Source of the DNA: CAZJTL01 sp964548905
GTDB lineage: Bacteria > Cyanobacteriota > Cyanobacteriia > Cyanobacteriales > Xenococcaceae
DNA: 34,916 nt
NCBI GenBank assembly: GCA_964548905.1
Contig: CAZJTL010000025.1
Coordinates: 1-34,916, forward strand
Direction: 5' to 3'
Position numbers and translations under genes: made by a program. Below the pieces are notes generated by a model that searched no databases, was not told the DNA's origin, and worked only from the letters and a program-made list of their open reading frames with translations. Positions within the stretch are counted from its first letter, which is position 1, and every line of letters begins with the position of its first letter. Of the stretch, positions 1 through 8,646 are shown one piece after another.

Positions 1-78
1 GTCGTGATTCCAGCCAATATCCTCAATAAAAATATGTTCGGTTTTAAATCCAGCTTGAATTGCTACATCTCTTAAATG
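1..78 (-). pseudogene. Glutathionylspermidine synthase-like (YgiC/YjfC family) fragment, 5'-truncated
   Basis: Read on the minus strand, 26 open codons run off the left edge and include AIQAGFKTEHIFIEDIGW. This resembles the middle of E. coli YjfC/YgiC (around residue 170 of about 386, with a QAG...IYIEDLG block), the ATP-grasp glutathionylspermidine synthase-like family. An in-frame TAA at 79-81 lies directly upstream and no start codon sits between it and the homologous segment. The N-terminal half expected upstream is absent; a small membrane ORF in another frame and then leuS lie there instead. Seen directly: the open frame, the stop and the motif. Inferred: a gene remnant left by a deletion or rearrangement. 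A frameshift or assembly error is the alternative. Only the part inside the window can be judged. Confidence 0.5.
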
Positions 79-262
79 TTAAAGAAACGGAAGCAATTAG
101 TACTAAGGTTATGCTGGTAGTCTTTCTTTTTTTAGCACTTTTGTTGCTAATACCAATGGGATTGAACAGCAAAATAGCTACAAGCATTGCAACAATGCCA
201 CAGATAGCAAAGATAGCCATTAAGTATGTCATTTCTTTTTCCAATTGGTATTTGTTGCTCAA
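44..262 (-). CDS. Small hypothetical membrane protein, possibly part of a broken gene
   Basis: A 72-codon ORF starts with TTG at 262, overlapping the leuS TGA stop by the tetranucleotide TTGA; an ATG is available at 232. The product has a hydrophobic stretch at about residues 13-35 and a second at about 50-60 separated by a basic SAKKRK loop, so it would be a one- or two-pass membrane peptide. Its last codons overlap the glutathionylspermidine synthase-like fragment in another frame, so the C-terminus may be an artefact of the break. I do not recognise the family. It would be translationally coupled to leuS. The antisense strand is also open over the same stretch, so coding status is uncertain. 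Confidence 0.35.
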   Translation of the reverse strand: MSNKYQLEKEMTYLMAIFAICGIVAMLVAILLFNPIGISNKSAKKRKTTSITLVLIASVSLTFKRCSNSSWI

Positions 263-2844
263 CCAACCACAACAAAATTGATCAACTTGCCTGGTACTAC
301 AATTACTTTTTTAATCTCCTTCCCTTCTAGATAGCGCTTGCCAATCTCCGACTCTAGGGCGTATTGTTCTAATGCTTGGCGATCGCTGCTAGCAGGAACT
401 TGAATTGTACCGCGAGTTTTACCCATTACTTGAATAACTAAGGTAATTTCATCGACTACTAAAGCCTCTGGATCGACTTTGCGCCAACTTTGTAAGTGTA
501 CTGATTCAGTATTACCCAATTGCGACCATAATTCGTCAGCAAGATGGGGTGCAAAAGGTGCAAGTAAAATTACTAAAGTTTCAATCCCCTCTCGATATAC
601 GGGAGAGTTGATACATTTGGCATCGGCGATCGCGTTACTGAGTTTCATTAATTCGGAAACTGCTGTATTGAATTGATACTCGCCTTCTAAATCCTCAGAA
701 ACTTCTTTGATAGCAATATGAATCGCCCTGCGTAAGTCTTTTTCTTCTTTAGTTACTTCTTTAGACCGATCGCTGGCATCCGATCGCGGATTACTAATAA
801 ATTCCATTACTAAACGCCAAACGCGATTGAGAAAACGAAACTGTCCTTCAACGTCAGCATCGTCCCATTCCAAATCTTTTTCTGGAGGTGCTTTAAACAG
901 AATAAACATCCGTGCTGTATCAGCCCCATATTTAGCTAAAACATTGAGGGGATCGACCCCATTGTATTTAGATTTGGACATTTTTTCGTAGAAGACAGAT
1001 AGGGGTTCACCTGTTTCTGGATCTTGGGGATTGTCTGGGTTGGTGATTTGCGATCGCTGCACATATTTACCCGTTTTTGGGTTTTTATAGGTCAAACCCT
1101 GCACCATGCCTTGAGTTAGCAAGCGTTGGAACGGTTCATCGCAATTAACTAAACCGCGATCGCGCAAAACCTTAGTAAAGAAACGGGAGTAAAGCAAGTG
1201 CAAAACCGCGTGTTCGATTCCACCTACATACTGATCCACCGCCATCCAGTCATTTACTTTATCTAAGTCAAAGACCTTTTGCTCATTATTAGCATCGGTA
1301 TAGCGCAAGAAATACCAAGAGGAATCAATAAAAGTATCCAACGTGTCCGTTTCTCGCTTGGCAGGTTCGCCGCAGCTAGGACAGGGAACATTTACCCAGT
1401 CTTCTATTTTTGCCAAAGGAGATGCACCCCGTCCGCTAAATTCAACATTTTCGGGTAGCTTAACTGGTAAATCTGCCTCGGGAACGGGAACCGTACCGCA
1501 ACTAGGACAATGAATTACAGGGATGGGTGCGCCCCAATATCTTTGCCGAGAAATCAACCAATCTCTGAGGCGATATTGAATTCTTGCCTTACCGTAACCT
1601 TTTTGTTCGGCATATTCAATAATGGCTGTTTTACCTTCTTCAGAATCTTTACCATCGAATTGAGAGGAATTAACCATAATTCCAGGTTCGGTATATGCTT
1701 CCTGTAGGGACGTTCCCTGAAACGTCTCGACATCTGATTCAGGAACAATAACAACCTTAATTGGTAGATTATTTTCTGTGGCGAATTTAAAATCCCTGGT
1801 ATCATGGGCGGGAACCCCCATAACTGCACCAGTACCGTATTCGTACAATACGTAATCGGCAATGAGAATGGGTATTTCTTCACCGTTGAAAGGATTAATT
1901 GCTTTCCCTCCCGTGAGAATTCCTCGTTTTGGTTTATCTTCCGCAGTCCGTTCGATTTCGCTTTCGCTGGCAACTTCTTGAACGAACCTTTCTACCGCCT
2001 CTTTTCTTTCTGATGTAGTAACTTTAGCAGTTAAAGGATGTTCGGGAGCGAGGACAACATAGGTGACACCATAGATGGTATCGGGACGAGTAGTAAATAC
2101 TGGAATTTTTTCGTCCATACCCACGATCGGAAATTCTAAATAAGCACCAACCGATTTGCCGATCCAGTTTGCTTGCATTAGTTTGACGCGATCGGGCCAA
2201 CCGTCTAATTTATCCAAATCATTGAGTAGTTGTTCGGCGTAGTCAGTAATTTTGAGAAACCACTGACGCAACAATTTACGTTCGACTTTAGCACCAGAAC
2301 GCCAGGAACGACCTTCATTATCCACCTGTTCGTTAGCAAGTACGGTTTGGTCGATCGGGTCCCAATTCACCGCCGCTTCTTTTTGATATGCCAACCCTGC
2401 TTGCAGAAATTGCAAGAAAATCCACTGCGTCCACTTGTAATAATCTGGCGAACAAGTAGTAACTTCTCGATTCCAATCAAATAAAATGCCCAACTGTTGC
2501 AGTTGTTGTTTCATCTGGGGAATATTTTTATACGTCCATTCCGCAGGTGGAATCTTGCGATCGATCGCCGCATTCTCCGCAGGCAAACCAAAGGCATCCC
2601 AACCCATTGGGTTGAGAACGCGATAACCCTGCATTCGTTTCAAGCGAGAAATAACATCGACGATCGTATAAACTCGAACATGACCCATGTGTAAATTGCC
2701 CGATGGATAGGGAAACATGGAAAGAGCATAGAATTTAGGCTGGTTTTTATCTTCCGAGGTTTTATCTAAACCGAGTTCTGCCCATTGCTGTTGCCATTTT
2801 TGTTCGATTTTTGTTGCGCTATATCGGGACTCCACGACAGTCAT
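259..2844 (-). CDS. leuS: Leucyl-tRNA synthetase
   Basis: Class Ia aminoacyl-tRNA synthetase that charges tRNA-Leu with leucine in the cytoplasm. At 861 residues it matches bacterial LeuRS (E. coli 860). The HIGH signature is HMGH at 52-55 and the KMSKS loop is at 621-625. The CP1 editing domain has its threonine-rich TTRPDT at 251-256 and GTGAVMGVPAHD at 337-348, with the conserved Asp that clears mischarged tRNA. Cysteine pairs HCPSCG (445-450) and PCPSCG (487-492) form a probable zinc-binding insertion. The C-terminal anticodon-binding and tail domains are complete. ATG start at 2844. The 67-bp spacer to the divergent aldehyde dehydrogenase must hold both promoters; it is AT-rich and contains a partial HIP1 site, and I could not assign promoter boxes. 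Confidence 0.98.
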   Translation of the reverse strand: MTVVESRYSATKIEQKWQQQWAELGLDKTSEDKNQPKFYALSMFPYPSGNLHMGHVRVYTIVDVISRLKRMQGYRVLNPMGWDAFGLPAENAAIDRKIPPAEWTYKNIPQMKQQLQQLGILFDWNREVTTCSPDYYKWTQWIFLQFLQAGLAYQKEAAVNWDPIDQTVLANEQVDNEGRSWRSGAKVERKLLRQWFLKITDYAEQLLNDLDKLDGWPDRVKLMQANWIGKSVGAYLEFPIVGMDEKIPVFTTRPDTIYGVTYVVLAPEHPLTAKVTTSERKEAVERFVQEVASESEIERTAEDKPKRGILTGGKAINPFNGEEIPILIADYVLYEYGTGAVMGVPAHDTRDFKFATENNLPIKVVIVPESDVETFQGTSLQEAYTEPGIMVNSSQFDGKDSEEGKTAIIEYAEQKGYGKARIQYRLRDWLISRQRYWGAPIPVIHCPSCGTVPVPEADLPVKLPENVEFSGRGASPLAKIEDWVNVPCPSCGEPAKRETDTLDTFIDSSWYFLRYTDANNEQKVFDLDKVNDWMAVDQYVGGIEHAVLHLLYSRFFTKVLRDRGLVNCDEPFQRLLTQGMVQGLTYKNPKTGKYVQRSQITNPDNPQDPETGEPLSVFYEKMSKSKYNGVDPLNVLAKYGADTARMFILFKAPPEKDLEWDDADVEGQFRFLNRVWRLVMEFISNPRSDASDRSKEVTKEEKDLRRAIHIAIKEVSEDLEGEYQFNTAVSELMKLSNAIADAKCINSPVYREGIETLVILLAPFAPHLADELWSQLGNTESVHLQSWRKVDPEALVVDEITLVIQVMGKTRGTIQVPASSDRQALEQYALESEIGKRYLEGKEIKKVIVVPGKLINFVVVG

Positions 2845-2911
2845 GTTTTTTACTGAATAAGATTATTTTTAAGCGATCGATTCTTTATTGTAACAACCTT
2901 ATCAAAGACTA

Positions 2912-4327
2912 ATGACTAAACCAATACAAGTCCGTAACCCTCGCACTGGAAAGCTTGACCATGAAATCCTTCCACCATCCCATTCTTTACTGCAACAACA
3001 ATGTACTAACTTACGTCAAGCACAAATTCATTGGCAACAAATCGGTATAGAAGGTAGGATCGAAGCCTTGCAGCAATGGAAACAAGCCATATTATCTCAG
3101 CGCGAACGCCTGAGTGAATCCTTAATCAAGGATACGGGAAGATTGTCTATTTCAATTTTGGAAATTGATTCGTTTCTCTCAGGGATCGATCGCTGGTGTA
3201 AATTAGCCCCAGATTTATTACAAGAATCAAACAAAAATACCACAGTTCCCTTTATCCAACTACAACAAACCTCAGTTCCTTATCCCCTGGTTGGGGTAAT
3301 TAGTCCTTGGAATTTTCCTCTCCTGCTATCTACAATTGATACCATTCCAGCCTTACTTGCTGGTTGTGCAGTTATCGTCAAGCCCAGTGAAATTGCTTCT
3401 CGTTTTGTAAAACCTTTGACAGTTGCGATCGAAACCGTTCCCAGGCTAAAAAACCTATTAACCTTTATTGAAGGAGGAGGAGAAACGGGGGCTAGTTTAA
3501 TCGAGTATGTGGATTTAGTCTGCTTTACGGGTAGTGTAGCTACAGGGCGCAAAGTCGCAGAAGCAGCAGCTAAACGCTTTATTCCTGCCTTTTTGGAATT
3601 AGGAGGAAAAGACCCCGCGATCGTGCTGTCATCTGCCAATTTAGAATTAGCTACATCAGCAATTTTATGGGGTTCGGTAGTTAATACAGGGCAATCATGT
3701 CTTTCGATCGAACGGATTTACGTTGCTGAATCTATTTTTGAAGAATTTGTCGATCGCTTGGTTACTAAAGCAGAAGGTTTAAAATTAGCCTATCCCACCC
3801 TTGAAAGCGGTGAGATTGGTCCAATTATCGCCGAGAGACAAGCAGCAATTATTAGCGAACATTTACAAGATGCGATCGAGAAAGGGGCTATTATTCGCTG
3901 TGGCGGGAAAGTAGAAGAAAAGGATGGAGGATGGTGGTGTTATCCAACAGTGCTGACTCAGGTAAATCATTCCCTGAAAGTAATGACTGAAGAGACATTT
4001 GCCCCGATCATGCCTGTAATGCCTTTCTCTACTGTAGAAGAAGCGATTAACTTAGCAAATGACACAATTTATGGACTGAGTGCAGCAATCTTTGCAGAAG
4101 AATCAGAAGCGTTAGCAGTTGCCAGACAGATAGATGCTGGTGCTATCTCGATTAATGATGCAGCACTTACCGCTTTAATTTATGAAGGAGAAAAAAATTC
4201 TTTTAAATACTCTGGTTTAGGTGGTTCGCGGATGGGTTCGGCGGGATTGATGCGGTTTCTGCGGAAAAAAGCTTTTTTGGTGAAAACTAATTCATCTCCC
4301 GATCCTTGGTGGTTCGATCGTCATTAA
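2912..4327 (+). CDS. NAD(P)-dependent aldehyde dehydrogenase
   Basis: Member of the aldehyde dehydrogenase superfamily, oxidising an aldehyde to the carboxylate; the substrate cannot be told from sequence. The cofactor-binding motifs SPWNFP (131-136) and KPSE (157-160) and the FTGS turn (205-208) are present. The general base Glu lies in LELGGKDP (E229) and the catalytic nucleophile is Cys263 in NTGQSCLSIERIYV. The EETFAPIMPV motif near residue 365 is also intact. The length of 471 residues is normal for short cyanobacterial members of about 450-470 residues. ATG start; no strong Shine-Dalgarno is visible. It is divergent from leuS and monocistronic, followed by a heptamer/hairpin repeat. Nothing suggests disruption. 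Confidence 0.93.
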   Translation: MTKPIQVRNPRTGKLDHEILPPSHSLLQQQCTNLRQAQIHWQQIGIEGRIEALQQWKQAILSQRERLSESLIKDTGRLSISILEIDSFLSGIDRWCKLAPDLLQESNKNTTVPFIQLQQTSVPYPLVGVISPWNFPLLLSTIDTIPALLAGCAVIVKPSEIASRFVKPLTVAIETVPRLKNLLTFIEGGGETGASLIEYVDLVCFTGSVATGRKVAEAAAKRFIPAFLELGGKDPAIVLSSANLELATSAILWGSVVNTGQSCLSIERIYVAESIFEEFVDRLVTKAEGLKLAYPTLESGEIGPIIAERQAAIISEHLQDAIEKGAIIRCGGKVEEKDGGWWCYPTVLTQVNHSLKVMTEETFAPIMPVMPFSTVEEAINLANDTIYGLSAAIFAEESEALAVARQIDAGAISINDAALTALIYEGEKNSFKYSGLGGSRMGSAGLMRFLRKKAFLVKTNSSPDPWWFDRH

Positions 4328-4330
4328 ACG

Positions 4331-4396
4331 AAGGCAGAAGGCAGAAGTCAGAAGTCGTAGGGGCTTTCTTGCCATTCGCCCCTACAGAAGGCAGAA
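4331..4396. repeat. Heptamer repeats with an embedded hairpin
   Basis: Tandem AAGGCAG units (4331-4351, the third being AAGTCAG) precede an 8-bp inverted repeat, GTAGGGGC at 4357-4364 and GCCCCTAC at 4378-4385, and a further GAAGGCAGAAG follows at 4387. The unit length of seven matches the short tandemly repeated repetitive (STRR) sequences described in cyanobacteria. It sits between the convergent ends of the aldehyde dehydrogenase and holA, so the hairpin could also slow transcripts, but no T-tract makes it a standard terminator. Confidence 0.75.
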
Positions 4397-4407
4397 GTTT
4401 TTACTTG

Positions 4408-5394
4408 CTAATTACTTTTCATCAAAGAACAAAGTTCAACAATTTTTGTTTGTAAAAGACTTAAAGGTTCTGCTCCTCGTTTAAGCTGAAATTCTAACTC
4501 TAATAAAATTGGCAAAGTAGCTAAAAGTTTCTCAGCAGAACAGTGAGCTATTTCTTTACGTAAATGAGGAATGCGAAAAGGATTACTAACATCCGCAGTA
4601 CTAGCAATGAGGCGATCGTCTTTTTCTCCCGAAGCGATCGCTAGTTTTACAATTGTCCAAGTGCGAAATTGTCCAACTAAAGTAGCAACTATTTTTAAAG
4701 CTGGTTCGTTGCGATTAATTAAATCATTAGCTAAAGTCAACGCTGTGGCAATTTCTCCTGTTAAAATACTTTTAGCTAACTGCAAACTATTTTGGTTGTT
4801 GCCAACTACTAAATTGTCAACAACATCTACATCTAATAAATGATTAGGACTATTGCTATATAAACTTAATTTTTCTAATTCCAGCCATAACTGCCTAGTA
4901 TTATTACCAACTGATTCAGCTAATAATTCAACAGCATTAGCTGTTAATTTAACACCGATTTGTTTGGCTAGTTGCCTAACTTGTTGACTAATTTCTTCGG
5001 TTTTCCAAGGAGGAATTAGGGAAAATTCTTGGAACCGAACGTATTCTTTGAGCAATTTAGTCGATTTGAGTCTGGCATCTGGTTTTTTCGCTGAAGTTAG
5101 GAGTAGATGCGAGTATTCTAAAATTGCTGGTAAGGTGCGTTTTAATTCTTGTAATAATTCTTCCGAACACTGTTGACAAATAGTAGTATCGACTAACCAA
5201 GTCAAACGTTCTCCCATACCAAATACAGGAGTCATTGCTTGATTTAAACCTTCAATAATATTATCTTGGCGATCGCCTGGGAGCTTATGATAGTTAAATT
5301 GCACCCAGTTGGGATCGAGGACTTGCTCTTGCAGTTGTTTGACTTTTTGGGCGATCGTAAAGTCATCTTCTCCCCAAAAAAAATAGATTGGCAT
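4408..5394 (-). CDS. holA: DNA polymerase III delta subunit (clamp loader)
   Basis: Delta subunit of the replicative clamp loader, which opens the beta sliding clamp and loads it onto primed DNA. The N-terminus MPIYFFWGEDDFTIAQ is the typical start of cyanobacterial HolA, and the AAA+-like fold with a C-terminal helical collar fits the 328-residue length. Conserved stretches include FGMGERLTWLVD (about 78-89) and the region WLELEKLSLY (about 169-178). The C-terminal block HCSAEKLLATLPILLELEFQLKRG matches the collar domain of the family. ATG start at 5394. It is monocistronic on the minus strand, with a strong palindromic repeat upstream. Confidence 0.93.
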   Translation of the reverse strand: MPIYFFWGEDDFTIAQKVKQLQEQVLDPNWVQFNYHKLPGDRQDNIIEGLNQAMTPVFGMGERLTWLVDTTICQQCSEELLQELKRTLPAILEYSHLLLTSAKKPDARLKSTKLLKEYVRFQEFSLIPPWKTEEISQQVRQLAKQIGVKLTANAVELLAESVGNNTRQLWLELEKLSLYSNSPNHLLDVDVVDNLVVGNNQNSLQLAKSILTGEIATALTLANDLINRNEPALKIVATLVGQFRTWTIVKLAIASGEKDDRLIASTADVSNPFRIPHLRKEIAHCSAEKLLATLPILLELEFQLKRGAEPLSLLQTKIVELCSLMKSN

Positions 5395-5748
5395 AAATTA
5401 AATTCAAGGTGGATTAGGGATTAGGGGGTAAGGGCAGGTTTAGAAACCTGCCCTTACGAGGTTTAGAAACCTGCCCTTACGGGGTTAGGGAAATAGGGAA
5501 TATACAAATAATTAGCCTCGATGTACTTAATTAAGTTACAAATTTACTAGAGAAAAATTGATAAATTATGATTAGGGATCGGCAATTTTAAAATCTAGGC
5601 TGCATTCAAAAATGACATGGTGTAAGTGGCAGTAGGAGTGAAGTGCTAAGGTAAAAATGCTAAGTAAGCTATTGTTTTTGCCATATTGCTAGATCTGTGA
5701 GTGTAGCAATTATCTCGCGCAAGCATTGTATCAGAGAGGAAAATAAGG
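5395..5748. other. Intergenic region between holA and the DUF1868 gene
   Basis: This 354-bp divergent spacer holds GATTAGG-type repeats near 5411, the large palindrome described separately at 5428-5480, and about 260 bp of AT-rich sequence in which I see no ORF, tRNA or terminator. The ribosome-binding site AGAGAGGA of the downstream gene lies at 5733-5740. Confidence 0.6.
5428..5480. repeat. Palindromic repeat with a partial tandem duplication
   Basis: Positions 5428-5457 form a perfect 30-bp palindrome: a 14-base arm beginning GTAAGGGCAGGTTT, a central AG, then its exact complement. The right 22 bases of this unit (5436-5457) are repeated exactly at 5459-5480 after one G. This gives three mutually complementary arms that can pair in alternative ways. 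It resembles dispersed palindromic repeats of cyanobacterial intergenic regions; the copy number elsewhere cannot be judged here. Confidence 0.85.
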
Positions 5749-6531
5749 TTGAACGAAATTTATCAAGACTATATTAATCGAGTAGCACGTCTAGCCCTAC
5801 CGATTAGTTACCCAAATCAACTGCAAAATATCCAGAAATCTCCAAAATTCGAGCGAGGACAACCGACTTCATTTCCTGGTTATTCTGTAATTACTCCTCC
5901 CATGGAAAACGATCCAGTCAACGAAACATTTTATAACCAACTCACAAGTTGGCAAGAAATGTTATGCCAAAAGTTAGATCCAGACTTCTTCATACCAGTA
6001 CCACCAGCAAGTTTTCATTTAACAGTAGCAGACTTGATTTGGAGTAGTAGTTATCTTCAGGCGATCGAAGAAAATCCTGATTTTGAGCAACAACTAAGAC
6101 AAAGTATTGCCGAAAGTTTTACTGAATATAGCAAAATTAATCAAGATAAAAATTATCCGATCTGGCGATCGACTGGTTTGATTATTAAACCTCGCGCCGT
6201 AGTAGTTAGCCTTATTCCCAAAGATGAATTAAGTTACCGAAAAATTATTGATTTGCGTCGTTGTGTCTATCAAAATCCTCGATTAATTGCCCTGGGAATC
6301 GAGCAGCAATACGATTTAACTGCCCATATCACTGTAGGCTATTTTGGCGATCTAGCAAACGATCGCAATTATATTCCAGAAAAACAGATCGATCGTCTTT
6401 TTGCAGAACTTAGCGAACAATGGTTGCTGAGCGAAGACAATTCTTTTGCGATCGAAACAGTTGAGTTGAGAAAATTTGATGATATGATGCGCTATTACCG
6501 AGAAAATGATTGGTCTGCGATCGAGCTTTGA
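5749..6531 (+). CDS. DUF1868 / 2H phosphoesterase-like protein
   Basis: A 260-residue protein carrying the two HxT motifs that define the 2H phosphoesterase superfamily: HLT at residues 90-92 and HIT at 193-195, each followed by hydrophobic residues (VADL, VGYFG). Enzymes of this fold act on 2',3'-cyclic phosphate or 2',5'-linked nucleotides, but the substrate of this branch, best matched by the DUF1868 family, is not known to me. Translation appears to start at TTG 5749, because AGAGAGGA sits at 5733-5740 with suitable spacing. Its stop overlaps the start of the precorrin-8X methylmutase gene in a TTGA junction, so the two are probably co-translated. No signal peptide or membrane segment. 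Confidence 0.78.
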   Translation: MNEIYQDYINRVARLALPISYPNQLQNIQKSPKFERGQPTSFPGYSVITPPMENDPVNETFYNQLTSWQEMLCQKLDPDFFIPVPPASFHLTVADLIWSSSYLQAIEENPDFEQQLRQSIAESFTEYSKINQDKNYPIWRSTGLIIKPRAVVVSLIPKDELSYRKIIDLRRCVYQNPRLIALGIEQQYDLTAHITVGYFGDLANDRNYIPEKQIDRLFAELSEQWLLSEDNSFAIETVELRKFDDMMRYYRENDWSAIEL

Positions 6532-7133
6532 GCAATTTAAATCATCCTATCGTCGAGCAAAGTTTTGCCATTATCGATCGCGAAATTGGGGAACATCACC
6601 TTAGCCCACAAGAATACGCGATCGCTCGTCGCGTCATTCATGCTACTGCTGATTTTGAATTTGCTCGATTACTCAAATTCAGTCCAAGGGCGATCGATTC
6701 TGGCATCAAAAGTTTGCGCGATCGAGCCACGATTGTCACCGATGTCAGCATGGTAACTCAGGGGATTCGGACAATGGTGGCTAAAACTTTTAACAATCCC
6801 ATCTTCTGCGCGATCGACTTTGCTTCTGAAGCACTACCAGGTAAAACTCGCACCGAAACAGGTTTAGAGAAATGCTTCCAGCAACATCCAGAAGCTATTT
6901 ACGTAATTGGTAATGCACCTACGGCACTTTTATCCCTTTGTACTGAAATTAATAATTCATCAATTCAACCAGCTTTAGTTATTGGTGCGCCTGTAGGTTT
7001 TGTTTCCGTCGTTGAATCGAAACAAGTTCTAGCTAGTACTGCTGTTTCCCAAATTAGAGTTAATGGTAGAAAAGGTGGTTCTGCTGTCGCCGCCGCCATT
7101 TTAAATGCTTTGTTAGTTCTTAGTGCAGAATAA
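6528..7133 (+). CDS. cobH: Precorrin-8X methylmutase
   Basis: Catalyses the 1,5-methyl shift converting precorrin-8X to hydrogenobyrinate (or the cobalt form, CbiC) in cobalamin synthesis. The family core RRVIHATADFEFARLL is present with the catalytic His at residue 38, along with IVTDVSMVTQGI, the NAPTAL turn (about 142-147) and the GAPVGFVSVVESK loop near 160-172 that lines the tetrapyrrole pocket. I place the start at TTG 6528, where it forms a TTGA overlap with the upstream stop, giving 201 residues; an upstream TTG at 6510 would add six non-conserved residues. The N-terminus NHPIVEQSFAIIDREIG matches the usual family start. Sole cobalamin gene in the window. CbiC is the equally valid name for the anaerobic route. 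Confidence 0.93.
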   Translation: MSNLNHPIVEQSFAIIDREIGEHHLSPQEYAIARRVIHATADFEFARLLKFSPRAIDSGIKSLRDRATIVTDVSMVTQGIRTMVAKTFNNPIFCAIDFASEALPGKTRTETGLEKCFQQHPEAIYVIGNAPTALLSLCTEINNSSIQPALVIGAPVGFVSVVESKQVLASTAVSQIRVNGRKGGSAVAAAILNALLVLSAE

Positions 7134-7155
7134 ATAGGGAAAATTTGAAGATTTA

Positions 7156-8646
7156 TTACAGCCCATCTATCTTGTACAAAGTAATGTATTTACCTTGAAA
7201 TATCTTATCTAGATAAGATTTAGGAACATCTTGAAACAAATCTTCCCTTGCTAAAAGAACATAATCGTAGTGCTTAATAATCTTATTCCAGTCTATCCCT
7301 TTACCATCTGAATAAACTGATTTCCCAGTACTTTTAGCTAGCTCAATATATTTAGGCTTAAAGTGAACTGGTTGTTGAGTTTCAAAAGCGAACAATGATG
7401 GAACAAAAGATGATTTTTTCATAACAGCATAGGTTGGTGCATACATAAAAGGTAAAGTTTCATAATAGCTTTGATAAGCTCTCGCAGAAAAAAGACGGCT
7501 TCCTTTATCAATATAAGTAATTGCATTGACAATTTCCTTATATTCACTTTGAAAATTATGCCATTCCAGATTAATGGAAAATATCCTTAAGCTAAAGATT
7601 GAAATAAAAATAGTAGCAATAGCAATATTACTAACTTTATTATCATTAAATTTTAGGCTAGATAAAATTAGTAAAAATAATGGTATCAATAATCTCCAAT
7701 CTGCATTTTGAGAACTAGATAAAGTATTTGGCAATAGTAAATAGGCAACAATTAAAGCTAGAATAGAAAAAATCATTGACCTATTCAAGCTAAGTTTTTT
7801 ACTACTAATTCCTAATAAAGGTATTACTATCAAAAATAACACTACTGCTAAATCTAATGATGAATTATAGTTGTCGGATAATTTCATCTTTAAATACTTC
7901 ACCTTAGTGATAATAGGTGAATAAGATAGAGATAAAGAGCTTTCAGAGGTAGGACTAAAAAGATATAAAATTATTGGAATTGTAAATTGATAACAGATCG
8001 TCGAGAGTTTTTTGATTAAATCAGATTTTTTAAGTTTTTTGGAAGCAAAAACAATTGATTGCACTTCATAAGAAACAATTGTAATTGCATAAAAACAAAA
8101 AGCATAAAGATGACAAATAAACAAAGTAATATTCAGAAAAGTGAATAAAACTAATTTTAGCCAAGCTTTGTTTTCTCTAATTAGAATCCATAACCCTATA
8201 CACCACAAAGCCAGACCAATACCAAAGAGAAAATTGAGAAAACCCTTAATAAAAGCTTGATTGAACAAGAGAATAAATGTAGTTAATGACCAAAAATTTA
8301 TGGCTCTAAATAATACATAATTTAAAAATATACCGCCGCTAGTAATAATAAAAAAAGTCAAGGCAATCATTAACTTTCCAGCAAATTCTAATCCGAAAAA
8401 ATTAGCTAAAGCTGGTACAATTATATCCATAGCTAAGTTGGGAATAATACTAAATTTTACCTGGTAGTAACTCTGCAATAATGGATCATCTTTAATGCTC
8501 ATAATAATTTGCATTCTCGCCAAATGGTTTGGATAATCCTGCAATGGTAAAAATTCGTTTAGCCAAATTGGCAATTGAGCTAAGATCGACAATAATATAT
8601 AAACTATAAGAAATAAAATAATATTTTTTGATTTCATTAATTGCAT
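7156..8646 (-). CDS. Multi-pass membrane protein of unknown function
   Basis: A hydrophobic protein of about 496 residues with roughly 10-11 predicted membrane segments and a soluble C-terminal part of about 120 residues. After the first segment comes a short loop with LPLQDYPNHLARMQ; an acidic residue in this first external loop followed by several transmembrane helices recalls the GT-C glycosyltransferase plan, but I cannot assign a family. I prefer the ATG at 8646 (MQLMKSKN), with another at 8637; an upstream TTG at 8715 would add a low-quality 23-residue extension. The gene is clearly more AT-rich than its neighbours and contains no CGATCG core, which hints at recent acquisition. It stands alone, convergent with cobH. 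Confidence 0.75.
   Translation of the reverse strand: MQLMKSKNIILFLIVYILLSILAQLPIWLNEFLPLQDYPNHLARMQIIMSIKDDPLLQSYYQVKFSIIPNLAMDIIVPALANFFGLEFAGKLMIALTFFIITSGGIFLNYVLFRAINFWSLTTFILLFNQAFIKGFLNFLFGIGLALWCIGLWILIRENKAWLKLVLFTFLNITLFICHLYAFCFYAITIVSYEVQSIVFASKKLKKSDLIKKLSTICYQFTIPIILYLFSPTSESSLSLSYSPIITKVKYLKMKLSDNYNSSLDLAVVLFLIVIPLLGISSKKLSLNRSMIFSILALIVAYLLLPNTLSSSQNADWRLLIPLFLLILSSLKFNDNKVSNIAIATIFISIFSLRIFSINLEWHNFQSEYKEIVNAITYIDKGSRLFSARAYQSYYETLPFMYAPTYAVMKKSSFVPSLFAFETQQPVHFKPKYIELAKSTGKSVYSDGKGIDWNKIIKHYDYVLLAREDLFQDVPKSYLDKIFQGKYITLYKIDGL

Noticed and set aside
60..281. Plus-strand 73-codon ORF opposite the small membrane ORF
   Set aside because: Antisense to the leuS-coupled ORF and the gene fragment, with no ribosome-binding site; probably a shadow.
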